From NCBI GenBank assembly GCA_016201805.1, contig JACQCB010000057.1:1-10502 (forward strand): 10,502 nucleotides of DNA. Reading direction: 5' to 3'. This DNA is from Nitrospirota bacterium. GTDB taxonomy: Bacteria; Nitrospirota; Nitrospiria; Nitrospirales; Nitrospiraceae. Below the pieces are notes generated by a model. It had not been told where the DNA came from, did no database searches, and worked only from the letters and a program-made list of their open reading frames with translations. Numbering within the stretch: the first letter of the stretch is position 1; the number at the start of each line of letters is the position of its first letter. Positions 1 to 6,534 of the stretch are shown here, piece after piece. Both the position numbers and the translations under genes were made by a program.

Positions 1-1056
1 GACTCCACGGTGAAGCTCCTGTTCTTGGCCGGATTCCTCGAGCTGGTCCTCTACCGGCTCGTGTCGCGGCTCGGCATGCACCTGAGCAAACTGGCCCAGC
101 AGCACGAGTGGCTGCGCCTCACCTTCAAAGCCCTCTCTGCCGTCGGCTTTGCGCTGCTCAACTTCGTATCCCTGCTTCTCTTCCTGGCCCTCTTTCTCCT
201 GCTCTTCAATAAAGTCAGGGCCGTGGGCGGCGGGCGGTATGATACGTGGCTGGTGCCGGCGGTCTCCTTGCTCGTGCTCGTGACGGTGGCGTTTCTGCTT
301 TTTCCTCCTGCGATGATCGGCTCGGTCGTCTACAACCTCGTCTTTTCCGTCGTGCTGGTGGTCCTGATCGCCGAGTATGTCGCCACGCATCCGTCTTGGC
401 CGCAACGGGGCATGATCCTGTGTTACGGGCTGGGAATCACCGGGTGGCTCTATTACCAGACCGTTTCGACCACCTATGGTCTGCTGAAGTTGACGGCCGT
501 GCCGCCGCTGGTGCACGAGATCAATCGGGCCGGGGAGGCTCTGATGGTCCTGGCGAGCATCCTCGTGTTCTGGGCTTACGGGAGCACGCCGTTTTGGACC
601 AAAAACAAGCGCCAACGCCGGCGGGCGGCGATCTTCGGAGCGGTGGGAGGCGGCACCTTCCTTGCGCTCCTCTTTCTGGACTATTTTCTGGGCCTCTACG
701 ACAAGGCGTTGGCTGAGAGCATCCGTAAGGCAGGCGAAGGAATCGGCTGGATTTTTCAGATGGGGATGGGCTACACCTTTTACCTGCCCTTTGCGCTCTA
801 TGTGGCCGGCCTGCTCTGCTGGGCCTACACGGTGGTGAAGCTGCTCACCATCGGGCGTTTGGCGGGCTACGGGTTGGGGCTGATGTTCATCGCGGGCTAT
901 GCGCTCCAGCTGTCCCATCTGAGCCTCATGGTGGTGTTGGGCTTGATGTTGCTCAACCTGGATAAGCGGCGGGTCGCGGCTCCGGTCGGCGAATCCGTTC
1001 AGGAGGGGCTGATCGCCGGGTCCACGGTGGGGTTGGTGAGTGAACAGACGACTTAA
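1..1056 (+). CDS. Polytopic integral membrane protein, unknown function (5' end may lie outside the window)
   Basis: The product is very hydrophobic, with about nine predicted membrane segments. Counted from the GTG at position 10, they lie near residues 2-20, 42-67, 80-99, 103-124, 133-155, 172-191, 206-228, 252-276 and 284-316. A basic cytoplasmic-type loop (KNKRQRRR) follows the sixth segment, and the C-terminal tail of about 30 residues is polar. I do not recognise the family and see no cofactor or transporter motif. The first start codon inside the window is GTG at 10, but the frame is open back to base 1 and there is no Shine-Dalgarno sequence in the nine bases before it. The true start may therefore be upstream. 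The stop is TAA at 1054-1056, 18 bases before the TPR gene, so the two are probably co-transcribed. That this is a real gene is well supported; its function is unknown. Confidence 0.8.
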   Translation, partial: DSTVKLLFLAGFLELVLYRLVSRLGMHLSKLAQQHEWLRLTFKALSAVGFALLNFVSLLLFLALFLLLFNKVRAVGGGRYDTWLVPAVSLLVLVTVAFLLFPPAMIGSVVYNLVFSVVLVVLIAEYVATHPSWPQRGMILCYGLGITGWLYYQTVSTTYGLLKLTAVPPLVHEINRAGEALMVLASILVFWAYGSTPFWTKNKRQRRRAAIFGAVGGGTFLALLFLDYFLGLYDKALAESIRKAGEGIGWIFQMGMGYTFYLPFALYVAGLLCWAYTVVKLLTIGRLAGYGLGLMFIAGYALQLSHLSLMVVLGLMLLNLDKRRVAAPVGESVQEGLIAGSTVGLVSEQTT

Positions 1057-1074
1057 CAGAAACGGTAGGGATGT

Positions 1075-1887
1075 ATGAGCGACCAGAATGTTTCAAACAT
1101 GGGGGAGTCCGGCGGGGCGGTGGTCGAACAACCGGATCAGCAGTTGACGCCGGATGAGGAAATCGCCGAGATCGAGAAGCTGCTCGGGACCGAGCCGGAT
1201 GACTTTCAGGCTCGGTGCCGGCTGGGCGAACTCTATTTCAGCAAAGGGCGGCTGGACGATGCCCTGACCGAGGTGAAAAAATCGATTGAGATGGCGGAGG
1301 GGCTCCGGACCGAGATGAATCGCTCGCTGGCCATGTACTATTCCAATCTGGGCACCATCTATGCCACCAAGAACATGATCGAAGAGGCGGAGGCTCAGTT
1401 CAAGAAAGCGCTGGAGGTCCACGCGGACGACGTGCTCGCGCTCTTCAATCTCGGTCGCGTGTGTTCTGAAAAACGGCAGTTCATGGACGCCAAAACCTAT
1501 TACGAACGGCTCGTGGAAGTGACGCCCGACGACCCGATCGCCTGGTACAATCTGGCCCTGGTCTACGTGGAGCTGGATAATCCCGCGGTGTCGGATTACA
1601 ACACGATCGACATGGCGATGCAGTGTTATCTTCGGACTCTCGAACTGGACCCCAAGCACTTGGATGCCAGTTTCAAGTTGATGGATCTCGCGCTCAATCA
1701 CAAGAAGACCGACCTGGCGATCAAGGTGATGGAAGACGCCGTGGAGCAAAATCCGGACGAGCCCCTGGTCTATTACAACCTGATCAGCACGTATGAAAAG
1801 TGTAAGATGTTCGAGCAGGCCGAACAAGCGAGGCAAAAGCTGAAGGATCGCTTTGCCAAGCGAGCCAAGGAAGCCGGTAAGGCGTAA
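1075..1887 (+). CDS. TPR-repeat protein
   Basis: This 270-residue soluble protein has an acidic N-terminal stretch followed by six tetratricopeptide units, at about residues 43-74, 85-118, 119-152, 153-194 (carrying an insertion), 195-228 and 229-262. The pattern is clear in segments such as YYSNLGTIYATKNMIEEAEA and AWYNLALVYVEL, with the usual Pro/Asp at helix ends (EVTPDDP, ELDPKH, QNPDEP). TPR solenoids bind other proteins, and no catalytic domain is present. No signal peptide or membrane anchor is visible, so it is probably cytoplasmic. The ATG at 1075 follows a GGTAGGG stretch. An out-of-frame ATG at 1071 lies just upstream. The gene sits between a membrane protein and tatA, 29 bases before the latter, which suggests an operon and perhaps an assembly or scaffold role for membrane or exported proteins. 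That role is inference. Confidence 0.9.
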   Translation: MSDQNVSNMGESGGAVVEQPDQQLTPDEEIAEIEKLLGTEPDDFQARCRLGELYFSKGRLDDALTEVKKSIEMAEGLRTEMNRSLAMYYSNLGTIYATKNMIEEAEAQFKKALEVHADDVLALFNLGRVCSEKRQFMDAKTYYERLVEVTPDDPIAWYNLALVYVELDNPAVSDYNTIDMAMQCYLRTLELDPKHLDASFKLMDLALNHKKTDLAIKVMEDAVEQNPDEPLVYYNLISTYEKCKMFEQAEQARQKLKDRFAKRAKEAGKA

Positions 1888-1916
1888 GCGAAGCCTTAAA
1901 AGGAGCACGGCACATC

Positions 1917-2216
1917 ATGTTGGGAAGCATCGGATTTACTGAGCTGATTTTGATTCTGGTCATCGTGTTGATCATTTTCGGCGCTGGCAAGCTTCCCCAG
2001 CTTGGGGAAGGGCTTGGAAAAGCCATCAAGGGCTTCAAAAAGTCCGTCCACGAGGCGGATGCCATCGAGGCGGAAGCCCAGGCCCAAGCGCAATTGTCGG
2101 CGGCAGCCCAGGGCCAGCCGACGCCAATTCCTGCGCAGGGGGCGACGGCATCGCCGGTCGAATCGCTGGCGCCGGCGCAGCCGACAGCGGCCGTTCCGCC
2201 ATCGTCCCAAGCGTAA
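1917..2216 (+). CDS. tatA: Sec-independent translocase subunit TatA (TatA/B family)
   Basis: TatA forms the channel-like oligomer of the twin-arginine translocase, which exports folded, often cofactor-bearing proteins. The 99-residue product has the diagnostic layout. A short N-terminus with a polar Glu at residue 9 leads into one membrane helix (about 9-21), then the FG hinge at 21-22 and GAGKLPQLGEGLGKAIKGFK, the amphipathic helix. The tail from about residue 50 is rich in Ala, Gln and Pro and looks disordered. TatA fits better than TatB because of the KLPxLGxxLGKAIKxFKK pattern. An AAGGAG Shine-Dalgarno lies at 1900-1905, 11 bases before the ATG. No tatB or tatC is next to it, so the rest of the system must be elsewhere. 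In nitrite oxidisers a Tat system would be needed for periplasmic molybdenum enzymes, but no clear Tat substrate is encoded in this window. Confidence 0.93.
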   Translation: MLGSIGFTELILILVIVLIIFGAGKLPQLGEGLGKAIKGFKKSVHEADAIEAEAQAQAQLSAAAQGQPTPIPAQGATASPVESLAPAQPTAAVPPSSQA

Positions 2217-2303
2217 GGGCCGGTGTAAGGGGATCGAGGCGGTGCCGAACCAGGTGGGCCGGCCATAGCGCCGGTCTGTCTTCCAGAGAGAGGATGTTGC
2301 ACC

Positions 2304-3557
2304 ATGGGTACGGAAGTCGATCTCAGTGTCGGATACATTGAAACCTTTGCCGGGAACGGGAAGGCCAGGAGTACCGGAGACGGTAAGCGGGCAACCAAGG
2401 CCGGGATTCCGCTGCCGCATCATCCCGTGGTGGATAAAGAGGAACGGTATCTCTATTTTGCGGAATCCGGGTCGGACCGCATCCGACGGGTGGATTTAAA
2501 GGCAGGCACGCTCCACAATTACGCGGGGATCGGCGAAACCTGCTATAGCGGGGATTCCGGACCCTGCAGTGAGGCGGGCCTGTATCTTCCGCTCGGCGTG
2601 GCCTGCGATTCGCGCAACGATCTCTATGTTTGCGATTCGGGCAGCAATCGGATCCGCAAGATCGATCACGAGACCGGCATCATTACCACCGTGGTCGGGA
2701 CGGGGCAGTTCGGCTTCAACGGGGATGGGCCGGCCCTGGAAGTCAATCTCACCTACCCCGCCGCCATCGTGTTCGATCAGGACGATGTCCTCTACATCGC
2801 GGATACGCAAGCCCATCGGGTCCGTCGCTTCGATCCGAGGACGGGGCTGGTCACCACGATCGCCGGCATGTGGTCGGCTGAGGATGATGCCCGCGAGCAG
2901 CCGCTGGTCGCGCGGAACCTCGTGGTGCTCTCGGGCGATTCCATCGGCATCGATTTCAGCGACGATCATGGATGGTTGCGGCCGGAGTGTTCCGACGGGC
3001 TGGACCTGTCGCTTTACTTGGACGACGGGAAGTCTGCGCTGGAGGCGAGACTGTATGACTTGGTCGGCATGGCCGTGGACAGCCACGGGCACGTGTATGT
3101 CGTGGACAAGGGAAGCAACCGCGTCAGGAAAATCGACCGGCACACGGGGATCATCTCCACCGTGGCCGGCGTCTGCCGGTATGGCTACGACGGCGACGAT
3201 AAGCCGGCGGTACAGGCGATGCTCCATGCGCCGGAAGGGGTGGTCTTTGATCCCTGGGACAATCTCTATGTCTCGGACACGATGAACCACCGCGTCAGGA
3301 AAATCGACGCCAAGACCGGAATCATCTCGACCGTGGCGGGGAACGGCGACAGCGGCTACGAGGATAAGAATATGGGCGGGTGCGGCATGGCCCGGTTCGT
3401 CGCGAAGGAAGACGCCGGCCAACTCAAGCATGGCGACGGCCTGCTGGCGGTGGAGGCGGTGGTGAACGCACCGGTCGGCATGACCTTTGACTCGCAAGGG
3501 TCGTTGTACATTTGCGAGCGCGGTGAAAACAAGATCAGGCGTGCGAAAGTGTGGTGA
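2304..3557 (+). CDS. NHL-repeat beta-propeller protein
   Basis: The 417-residue product consists almost wholly of NHL repeats, predicting a six-bladed beta-propeller. Each blade follows the scheme TxAGxG..GDG..A..A.L..P.GVxxDxxxNLYVxDSxxNRIRKID. The repeat ends are at NRIRKIDHETGIITT, HRVRRFDPRTGLVTT, NRVRKIDRHTGIIST, HRVRKIDAKTGIIST and finally NKIRRAKVW. Blades four and six carry long insertions (around residues 190-240 and 352-378). Such propellers bind proteins, sugars or other ligands, and some family members are enzymes; no active site can be assigned here. No signal peptide is visible after the ATG at 2304, which has a purine-rich AGAGAGAGGA Shine-Dalgarno at 2285-2294. Either the protein is cytoplasmic or it leaves by an unusual route. 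It lies 87 bases after tatA and 84 before the heme-b protein gene. Confidence 0.9.
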   Translation: MGTEVDLSVGYIETFAGNGKARSTGDGKRATKAGIPLPHHPVVDKEERYLYFAESGSDRIRRVDLKAGTLHNYAGIGETCYSGDSGPCSEAGLYLPLGVACDSRNDLYVCDSGSNRIRKIDHETGIITTVVGTGQFGFNGDGPALEVNLTYPAAIVFDQDDVLYIADTQAHRVRRFDPRTGLVTTIAGMWSAEDDAREQPLVARNLVVLSGDSIGIDFSDDHGWLRPECSDGLDLSLYLDDGKSALEARLYDLVGMAVDSHGHVYVVDKGSNRVRKIDRHTGIISTVAGVCRYGYDGDDKPAVQAMLHAPEGVVFDPWDNLYVSDTMNHRVRKIDAKTGIISTVAGNGDSGYEDKNMGGCGMARFVAKEDAGQLKHGDGLLAVEAVVNAPVGMTFDSQGSLYICERGENKIRRAKVW

Positions 3558-3641
3558 CCCTCTCAGCCGGATAGCTTGCCGCCGGCGGATGGTGGCCCGA
3601 CATTCCGCAAATGATTTTACTTGGAGAGACGGGGCTTCGGG

Positions 3642-4481
3642 ATGGCGCGACTCGAGCGGATGCGTGTAAGGTCTCATTCCCGTATCGCGATTTTTGCCGG
3701 TCTGTTCGTCGGGGCGCTGGTTCTTGGGTGGCTGGGCATTCCCATCGTCAGCTCTGAAGGGATGTTTATCCGGTCTCACCACATTGCCGGTGAGATCCCT
3801 GCCGCGCCGGAAGATCCTGCCTGGGGCACAATCCCTCCCTTAACGTTGCCGCTCAGCGGACAGGTCATCACGCGTCCTGTCTGGCCTGAGCCGAGCGCGC
3901 GGGCGCTTGTCGTGCGGTCGGTGCACAATGGGACCGACATCGCCTTTCTGCTGGAGTGGCAGGACAACACCAAAAACGATCGGCTGACGCCCGGCACGTT
4001 CCGCGACGGGGTGGCGATCGGACTTCCCCTGGGAGATGCCCCCGCCTTTTTTTGCATGGGGCAACTGGACCACTACATCAACATCTGGCATTGGAAGGCC
4101 GACTGGCAAAGCGATATCGACCGCCGGGCGGCCAAGGCCGCGGAGCGCAAAAGTGAAGGGGGGGAGGTTCGCCGCTTCGAGGTGATTCCCCGCCGCGCCT
4201 CCTCTGTCGAGGACTTGATCGGCGGCGGGTTTAGCACGCTGACGACCAAGCAGACACAAGGCCGGGTGCAGGGTAAGGCGACGTGGAAGGATGGGCTCTG
4301 GCGCGTGGTCGTCAGGAGGCCGCTTGCCGGTGCGGACCAGGAAAACGAGGCCAGGCTTGAGCCGGGTCGTCTCCAGACAATTGCCTTCGCGGTCTGGAAC
4401 GGTGAAAACAAGGAGCGCAACGGGCAAAAATCAGTGGCTCCGTGGTTCCAACTTTCGATCGATGCCCCGGCGAAGCTGTGA
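3642..4481 (+). CDS. Exported heme-b protein, ethylbenzene dehydrogenase/NxrC gamma-subunit type
   Basis: The 279-residue product has a basic N-terminus and one hydrophobic segment (about residues 15-34), which is a signal peptide or anchor. A domain of the EB_dh family follows (gamma subunits of ethylbenzene, dimethylsulfide and chlorate enzymes, and NxrC-like proteins). Hallmarks are the opening PAAPEDPAWGTIPPLTLPLSG, the central FFCMGQLDHYINIWHWKADW, and the closing NGQKSVAPWFQLSI. In this family heme b is held by a Met and a Lys; Met139 in FFCMGQ and Lys263 in NGQKS are the likely ligands here. The subunit normally passes electrons between a molybdenum enzyme and cytochromes. No alpha or beta subunit is adjacent, so this copy may act alone or with partners encoded elsewhere. 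I chose ATG 3642, preceded by GGAGAG at 3623-3628. TTG 3621 has no ribosome site, and ATG 3660 is possible. Confidence 0.83.
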   Translation: MARLERMRVRSHSRIAIFAGLFVGALVLGWLGIPIVSSEGMFIRSHHIAGEIPAAPEDPAWGTIPPLTLPLSGQVITRPVWPEPSARALVVRSVHNGTDIAFLLEWQDNTKNDRLTPGTFRDGVAIGLPLGDAPAFFCMGQLDHYINIWHWKADWQSDIDRRAAKAAERKSEGGEVRRFEVIPRRASSVEDLIGGGFSTLTTKQTQGRVQGKATWKDGLWRVVVRRPLAGADQENEARLEPGRLQTIAFAVWNGENKERNGQKSVAPWFQLSIDAPAKL

Positions 4482-4541
4482 GGGGACTTGGCGGGCTGTC
4501 TCACAGGGGGGAACGGTTTCAGCCCGTGAGCCGGGGAAGAC

Positions 4542-4569
4542 AAGCCCTCCCGATGGGTAGGGCTTTTTT
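4542..4569 (+). terminator. Intrinsic terminator hairpin after the heme-b gene
   Basis: The arm AAGCCCT (4542-4548) pairs perfectly with AGGGCTT (4559-4565), and the stem can extend inward through CCC/GGG around a GAT loop with one bulged T. A run of T residues follows directly (4564-4569). It lies 60 bases past the stop of the heme-b gene. The hairpin overlaps the possible start region of the PDZ gene, so it may act as a partial terminator or attenuator within the operon. Confidence 0.65.
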
Positions 4570-4570
4570 C

Positions 4571-4984
4571 ATGTGGCTCATGGCGGTGGGCTGCTGGGGC
4601 CTGTTATCCGGCACGCTTCTCGCCGGGCCCGATGCCGAGATGACGGAGAGCGAAGCAGTCCGTCTTGGAGAACAGTTCGGCGTCGTGGTCGGCGCGGTCG
4701 ACGAGGCAATTCAGAAAGAACTCAAGATGCAGAGGCCGGAAGGGGTGGTGGTCTTCGAGGTGATCGGGGGCACCCCAGCCGACTTGGCCGGCATCAAGGT
4801 GAGGGCGGTGATCAAGGAGATCGACAAGGTCGAAGTCAGAACCCTCATCGACTTTGGCCGGGCCTTGAAGAGGGCGCTGCCGACCGAGAATTTCACCGTG
4901 GGCACCTATGAGCCGGCCGACCCCGAAGTGCAGGGCGTCGGGGGACTGATCAATTTCCATTTCGTCCGGATCGTGAAGGATTAG
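4571..4984 (+). CDS. Small exported PDZ-domain protein
   Basis: From ATG 4571 the product is 137 residues: a signal peptide (hydrophobic core about residues 2-18, ending LLAG), a helical stretch, and one PDZ domain from about residue 55 to 115. The PDZ signature is VVFEVIGGTPADLAGIKVRAVIKEID, followed by the typical VRTLIDFGRALK, as in the HtrA/C-terminal-processing PDZ class. No protease domain is attached, so it probably binds periplasmic or membrane proteins rather than cutting them. An in-frame ATG at 4553 would add six residues but falls in the loop of the terminator hairpin. ATG 4571 has AGGG at 4559-4562 as a weak ribosome site, which lies in the hairpin's 3' arm. The gene ends 31 bases before the first pentaheme cytochrome, suggesting a joint role in the periplasm. 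This link is inferred from position only. Confidence 0.82.
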   Translation: MWLMAVGCWGLLSGTLLAGPDAEMTESEAVRLGEQFGVVVGAVDEAIQKELKMQRPEGVVVFEVIGGTPADLAGIKVRAVIKEIDKVEVRTLIDFGRALKRALPTENFTVGTYEPADPEVQGVGGLINFHFVRIVKD

Positions 4985-5015
4985 GGCCGGTCTCGACCGG
5001 CCTGGGGGACTCTGC

Positions 5016-6311
5016 ATGGGGACAGTGAAAAGACTGGTCGGCGGAATCCTGCTGGCGCTCGTGCTCGTCGGCCATGCGGCCGACCGCGATCGAGCGGTCG
5101 CGCAACGAGCGGATGTCCAGGCGCCGAGCGAGTGGGTGGAAGAGATCGAGAAGATCTTCATCCGGTCGGAGGACTGCAAGCAGTGTCACGACCGGCATTA
5201 TGAAGAATGGAAGGGGATGCGCGAGCAGACTCCGGACCTCAAGACGTTCGGCCGTGTCGATGCAGCCCTGCTGCACGGCACCTCGCTCGAGTCGCCGGTC
5301 TTTAAGACGGTCCTCGGCCTCTGGCTCCAAACGAACCCGACGGCCGAGCAGCAAGCCAAATGCCTGTCCTGCCATGCGCCGGCCGTGACCGTCTTCCCGC
5401 AGCACGTCGACAAGATCGCGCGCCAGGTTCTGGCCGGCAAGGTCGAGGTGGAGGGCATCGGCTGCGCATCCTGCCACCTGATCAATGCCGTGGCCGAGGC
5501 GGGGGCTCCTCCCCCGACCTTCAAGATTCAGCCGGGGAAGGTGTTGTACGGGCCTTATGCGGAACCCGAGGAAAATTTGGTCCATCCATCCAGCCGATCC
5601 GATCTGTACCGGGGAGCCAATTACTGTACCTCCTGTCACTTCGACAAGGTCAAGGACGTGACGCGCCGCGATCTGCCCGGTGAAATTCTGCAAGGGACCA
5701 TCTGTCAGGACTGCCACATGGAGCCCTCGACCGGCAGTTCGACCTCCAAGCGTGGCTCCATGACCCGCTCAATCGGGCGGCATTGGTTCCGCGGCGTGGT
5801 CATTCCCGGCGTCATGCTGAAAAATAGGAACCTGCAGGCGGAATGGATGCCGCGGGTGGACATCGAGACCAAGGCGACGCCCACGATGGTGGAAGGGACG
5901 GTGTTGGTGCGGACCGGCAGCCTGCCCCATAGTTTTCCCGACGGGGATCCGCTGCTGAAGCAATTTTTCATCACGATCACGGTGAAGGATGCCAAAGGAC
6001 AGGTCCTGGCGACCGAGCAAAAGCGGTTTGGGCTGCCGTTCGAGCAGATTCTCCGAGGACCGATCCCGGAACCGTTGGTGAGGGGAGGGACCACCAAGCG
6101 CGTGCCCTTCACGGCTGCGATCCCTTCCGGCGCAAGCCCGGCCACCGTGGAGGCGCTGTTGACCTATGCGTTGATCCCGGAGCCGGACCAGGCTCTCAAA
6201 CAGCGATACTTGGCGACGCTTGCCACCGAGAAAGAACGCAGCACCGCCGCCACGCTGATTCATGAGTATACGCAGGCACGCGTACTGACGTTCCGCACGA
6301 AGGCGCTCTAG
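5016..6311 (+). CDS. Periplasmic pentaheme cytochrome c (cytochrome c554-like family)
   Basis: The 431-residue product begins with a Sec-type signal peptide (MGTVKRLVGGILLALVLVGHA). It has five heme-c binding motifs: CKQCH (54-58), CLSCH (116-120), CASCH (150-154), CTSCH (204-208) and CQDCH (230-234). The heme part resembles the cytochrome c554/multiheme family. The C-terminal 180 residues look like a beta-sandwich, with LPHSFPDGDP (His305 a possible distal heme ligand) and ITITVKDAKGQVL. It would carry electrons in the periplasm, with hemes attached by the cytochrome c maturation system. ATG 5016 has GGGGGA at 5004-5009 as ribosome site. A paralogue with the same layout follows after a mobile element. 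Unlike the paralogue, the segment after the first heme (EEWKGMREQTPDLKTF) lacks a His, so the ligation of one heme may differ. The electron partner is unknown. Confidence 0.9.
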   Translation: MGTVKRLVGGILLALVLVGHAADRDRAVAQRADVQAPSEWVEEIEKIFIRSEDCKQCHDRHYEEWKGMREQTPDLKTFGRVDAALLHGTSLESPVFKTVLGLWLQTNPTAEQQAKCLSCHAPAVTVFPQHVDKIARQVLAGKVEVEGIGCASCHLINAVAEAGAPPPTFKIQPGKVLYGPYAEPEENLVHPSSRSDLYRGANYCTSCHFDKVKDVTRRDLPGEILQGTICQDCHMEPSTGSSTSKRGSMTRSIGRHWFRGVVIPGVMLKNRNLQAEWMPRVDIETKATPTMVEGTVLVRTGSLPHSFPDGDPLLKQFFITITVKDAKGQVLATEQKRFGLPFEQILRGPIPEPLVRGGTTKRVPFTAAIPSGASPATVEALLTYALIPEPDQALKQRYLATLATEKERSTAATLIHEYTQARVLTFRTKAL

Positions 6312-6436
6312 CAGGATGTTGAAAAAGTCCGCCAGCTTTGTTCTCGCGTCGCTTCGAGGCTCGACGTACTGCAAAGAGTACGACTCGCCTCTTCGCTCGC
6401 TGCGGCCGCGCCGGACGTCCTTTTTGACCATCCTGC
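6311..6436. repeat. Nested long imperfect palindrome inside the MITE-like element
   Basis: The left end of the element also pairs with an internal inverted copy at 6412-6436. GCAGGATG matches CATCCTGC exactly, AAAAAG matches CTTTTT, and TCCG matches CGGA. At the centre CGTACT and AGTACG (6365-6370 and 6377-6382) form a perfect six-pair stem, flanked by GAGGC/GCCTC. As RNA this could fold into one long hairpin. GGACGTCC followed by TTTTT (6413-6425) and GGGCCC followed by TTTTT (6437-6447) are each stem-plus-T-run shapes that could stop transcription. Confidence 0.65.
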
Positions 6437-6513
6437 GGGCCCTTTTTAGATCGTCATCGACTCGCTACGCTCTCACGTTCCACGGTCGAGAAAATAGTTT
6501 TTCAGCAGCCTGC
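6311..6513. mobile_element. MITE-like element with terminal inverted repeats and TA flanks
   Basis: The 203-bp segment starts GCAGGATGTTGAAAAAG (6311-6327) and ends with its near-perfect inverse GTTTTTCAGCAGCCTGC (6497-6513), 14 of 17 positions matching. TA lies directly on both sides (6309-6310 and 6514-6515), as expected for TA-targeting transposons of the IS630/mariner type. Because both flanks and the element end share bases, the direct repeat can be read as eight bases, CTAGCAGG (6308-6315 and 6513-6520), so the exact edge is uncertain. It encodes no transposase; a short frame inside it is probably not a gene. It splits the two pentaheme cytochrome genes. I recall similar palindromes between genes in Nitrospira but could not search for copies. 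Confidence 0.7.
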
Positions 6514-6534
6514 TAGCAGGACGTAAGGAGAGCT

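Noticed and set aside
1093..1908. A 271-codon open frame on the minus strand
   Set aside because: It is antisense to the TPR gene, whose repeat structure and ribosome site are convincing.
2217..2303. Possible terminator between tatA and the NHL gene
   Set aside because: GC-rich short inverted sequences (GGCCGGCC) are present, but no T-run follows.
3119..3308. A 19-base identical direct repeat (CCGCGTCAGGAAAATCGAC at 3119-3137 and 3290-3308)
   Set aside because: It encodes the conserved RVRKID motif in neighbouring NHL blades, so it is a protein repeat, not a CRISPR or mobile repeat.
2496..3782. A 428-codon open frame on the minus strand
   Set aside because: It is antisense to the NHL gene, has no ribosome site or recognisable domain, and mirrors the repeat codons of the sense gene.
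6316..6516. A 66-codon open frame on the plus strand inside the MITE-like element
   Set aside because: It lies wholly in the palindromic element, has no ribosome site, and its composition follows from the inverted repeats; probably not a gene.
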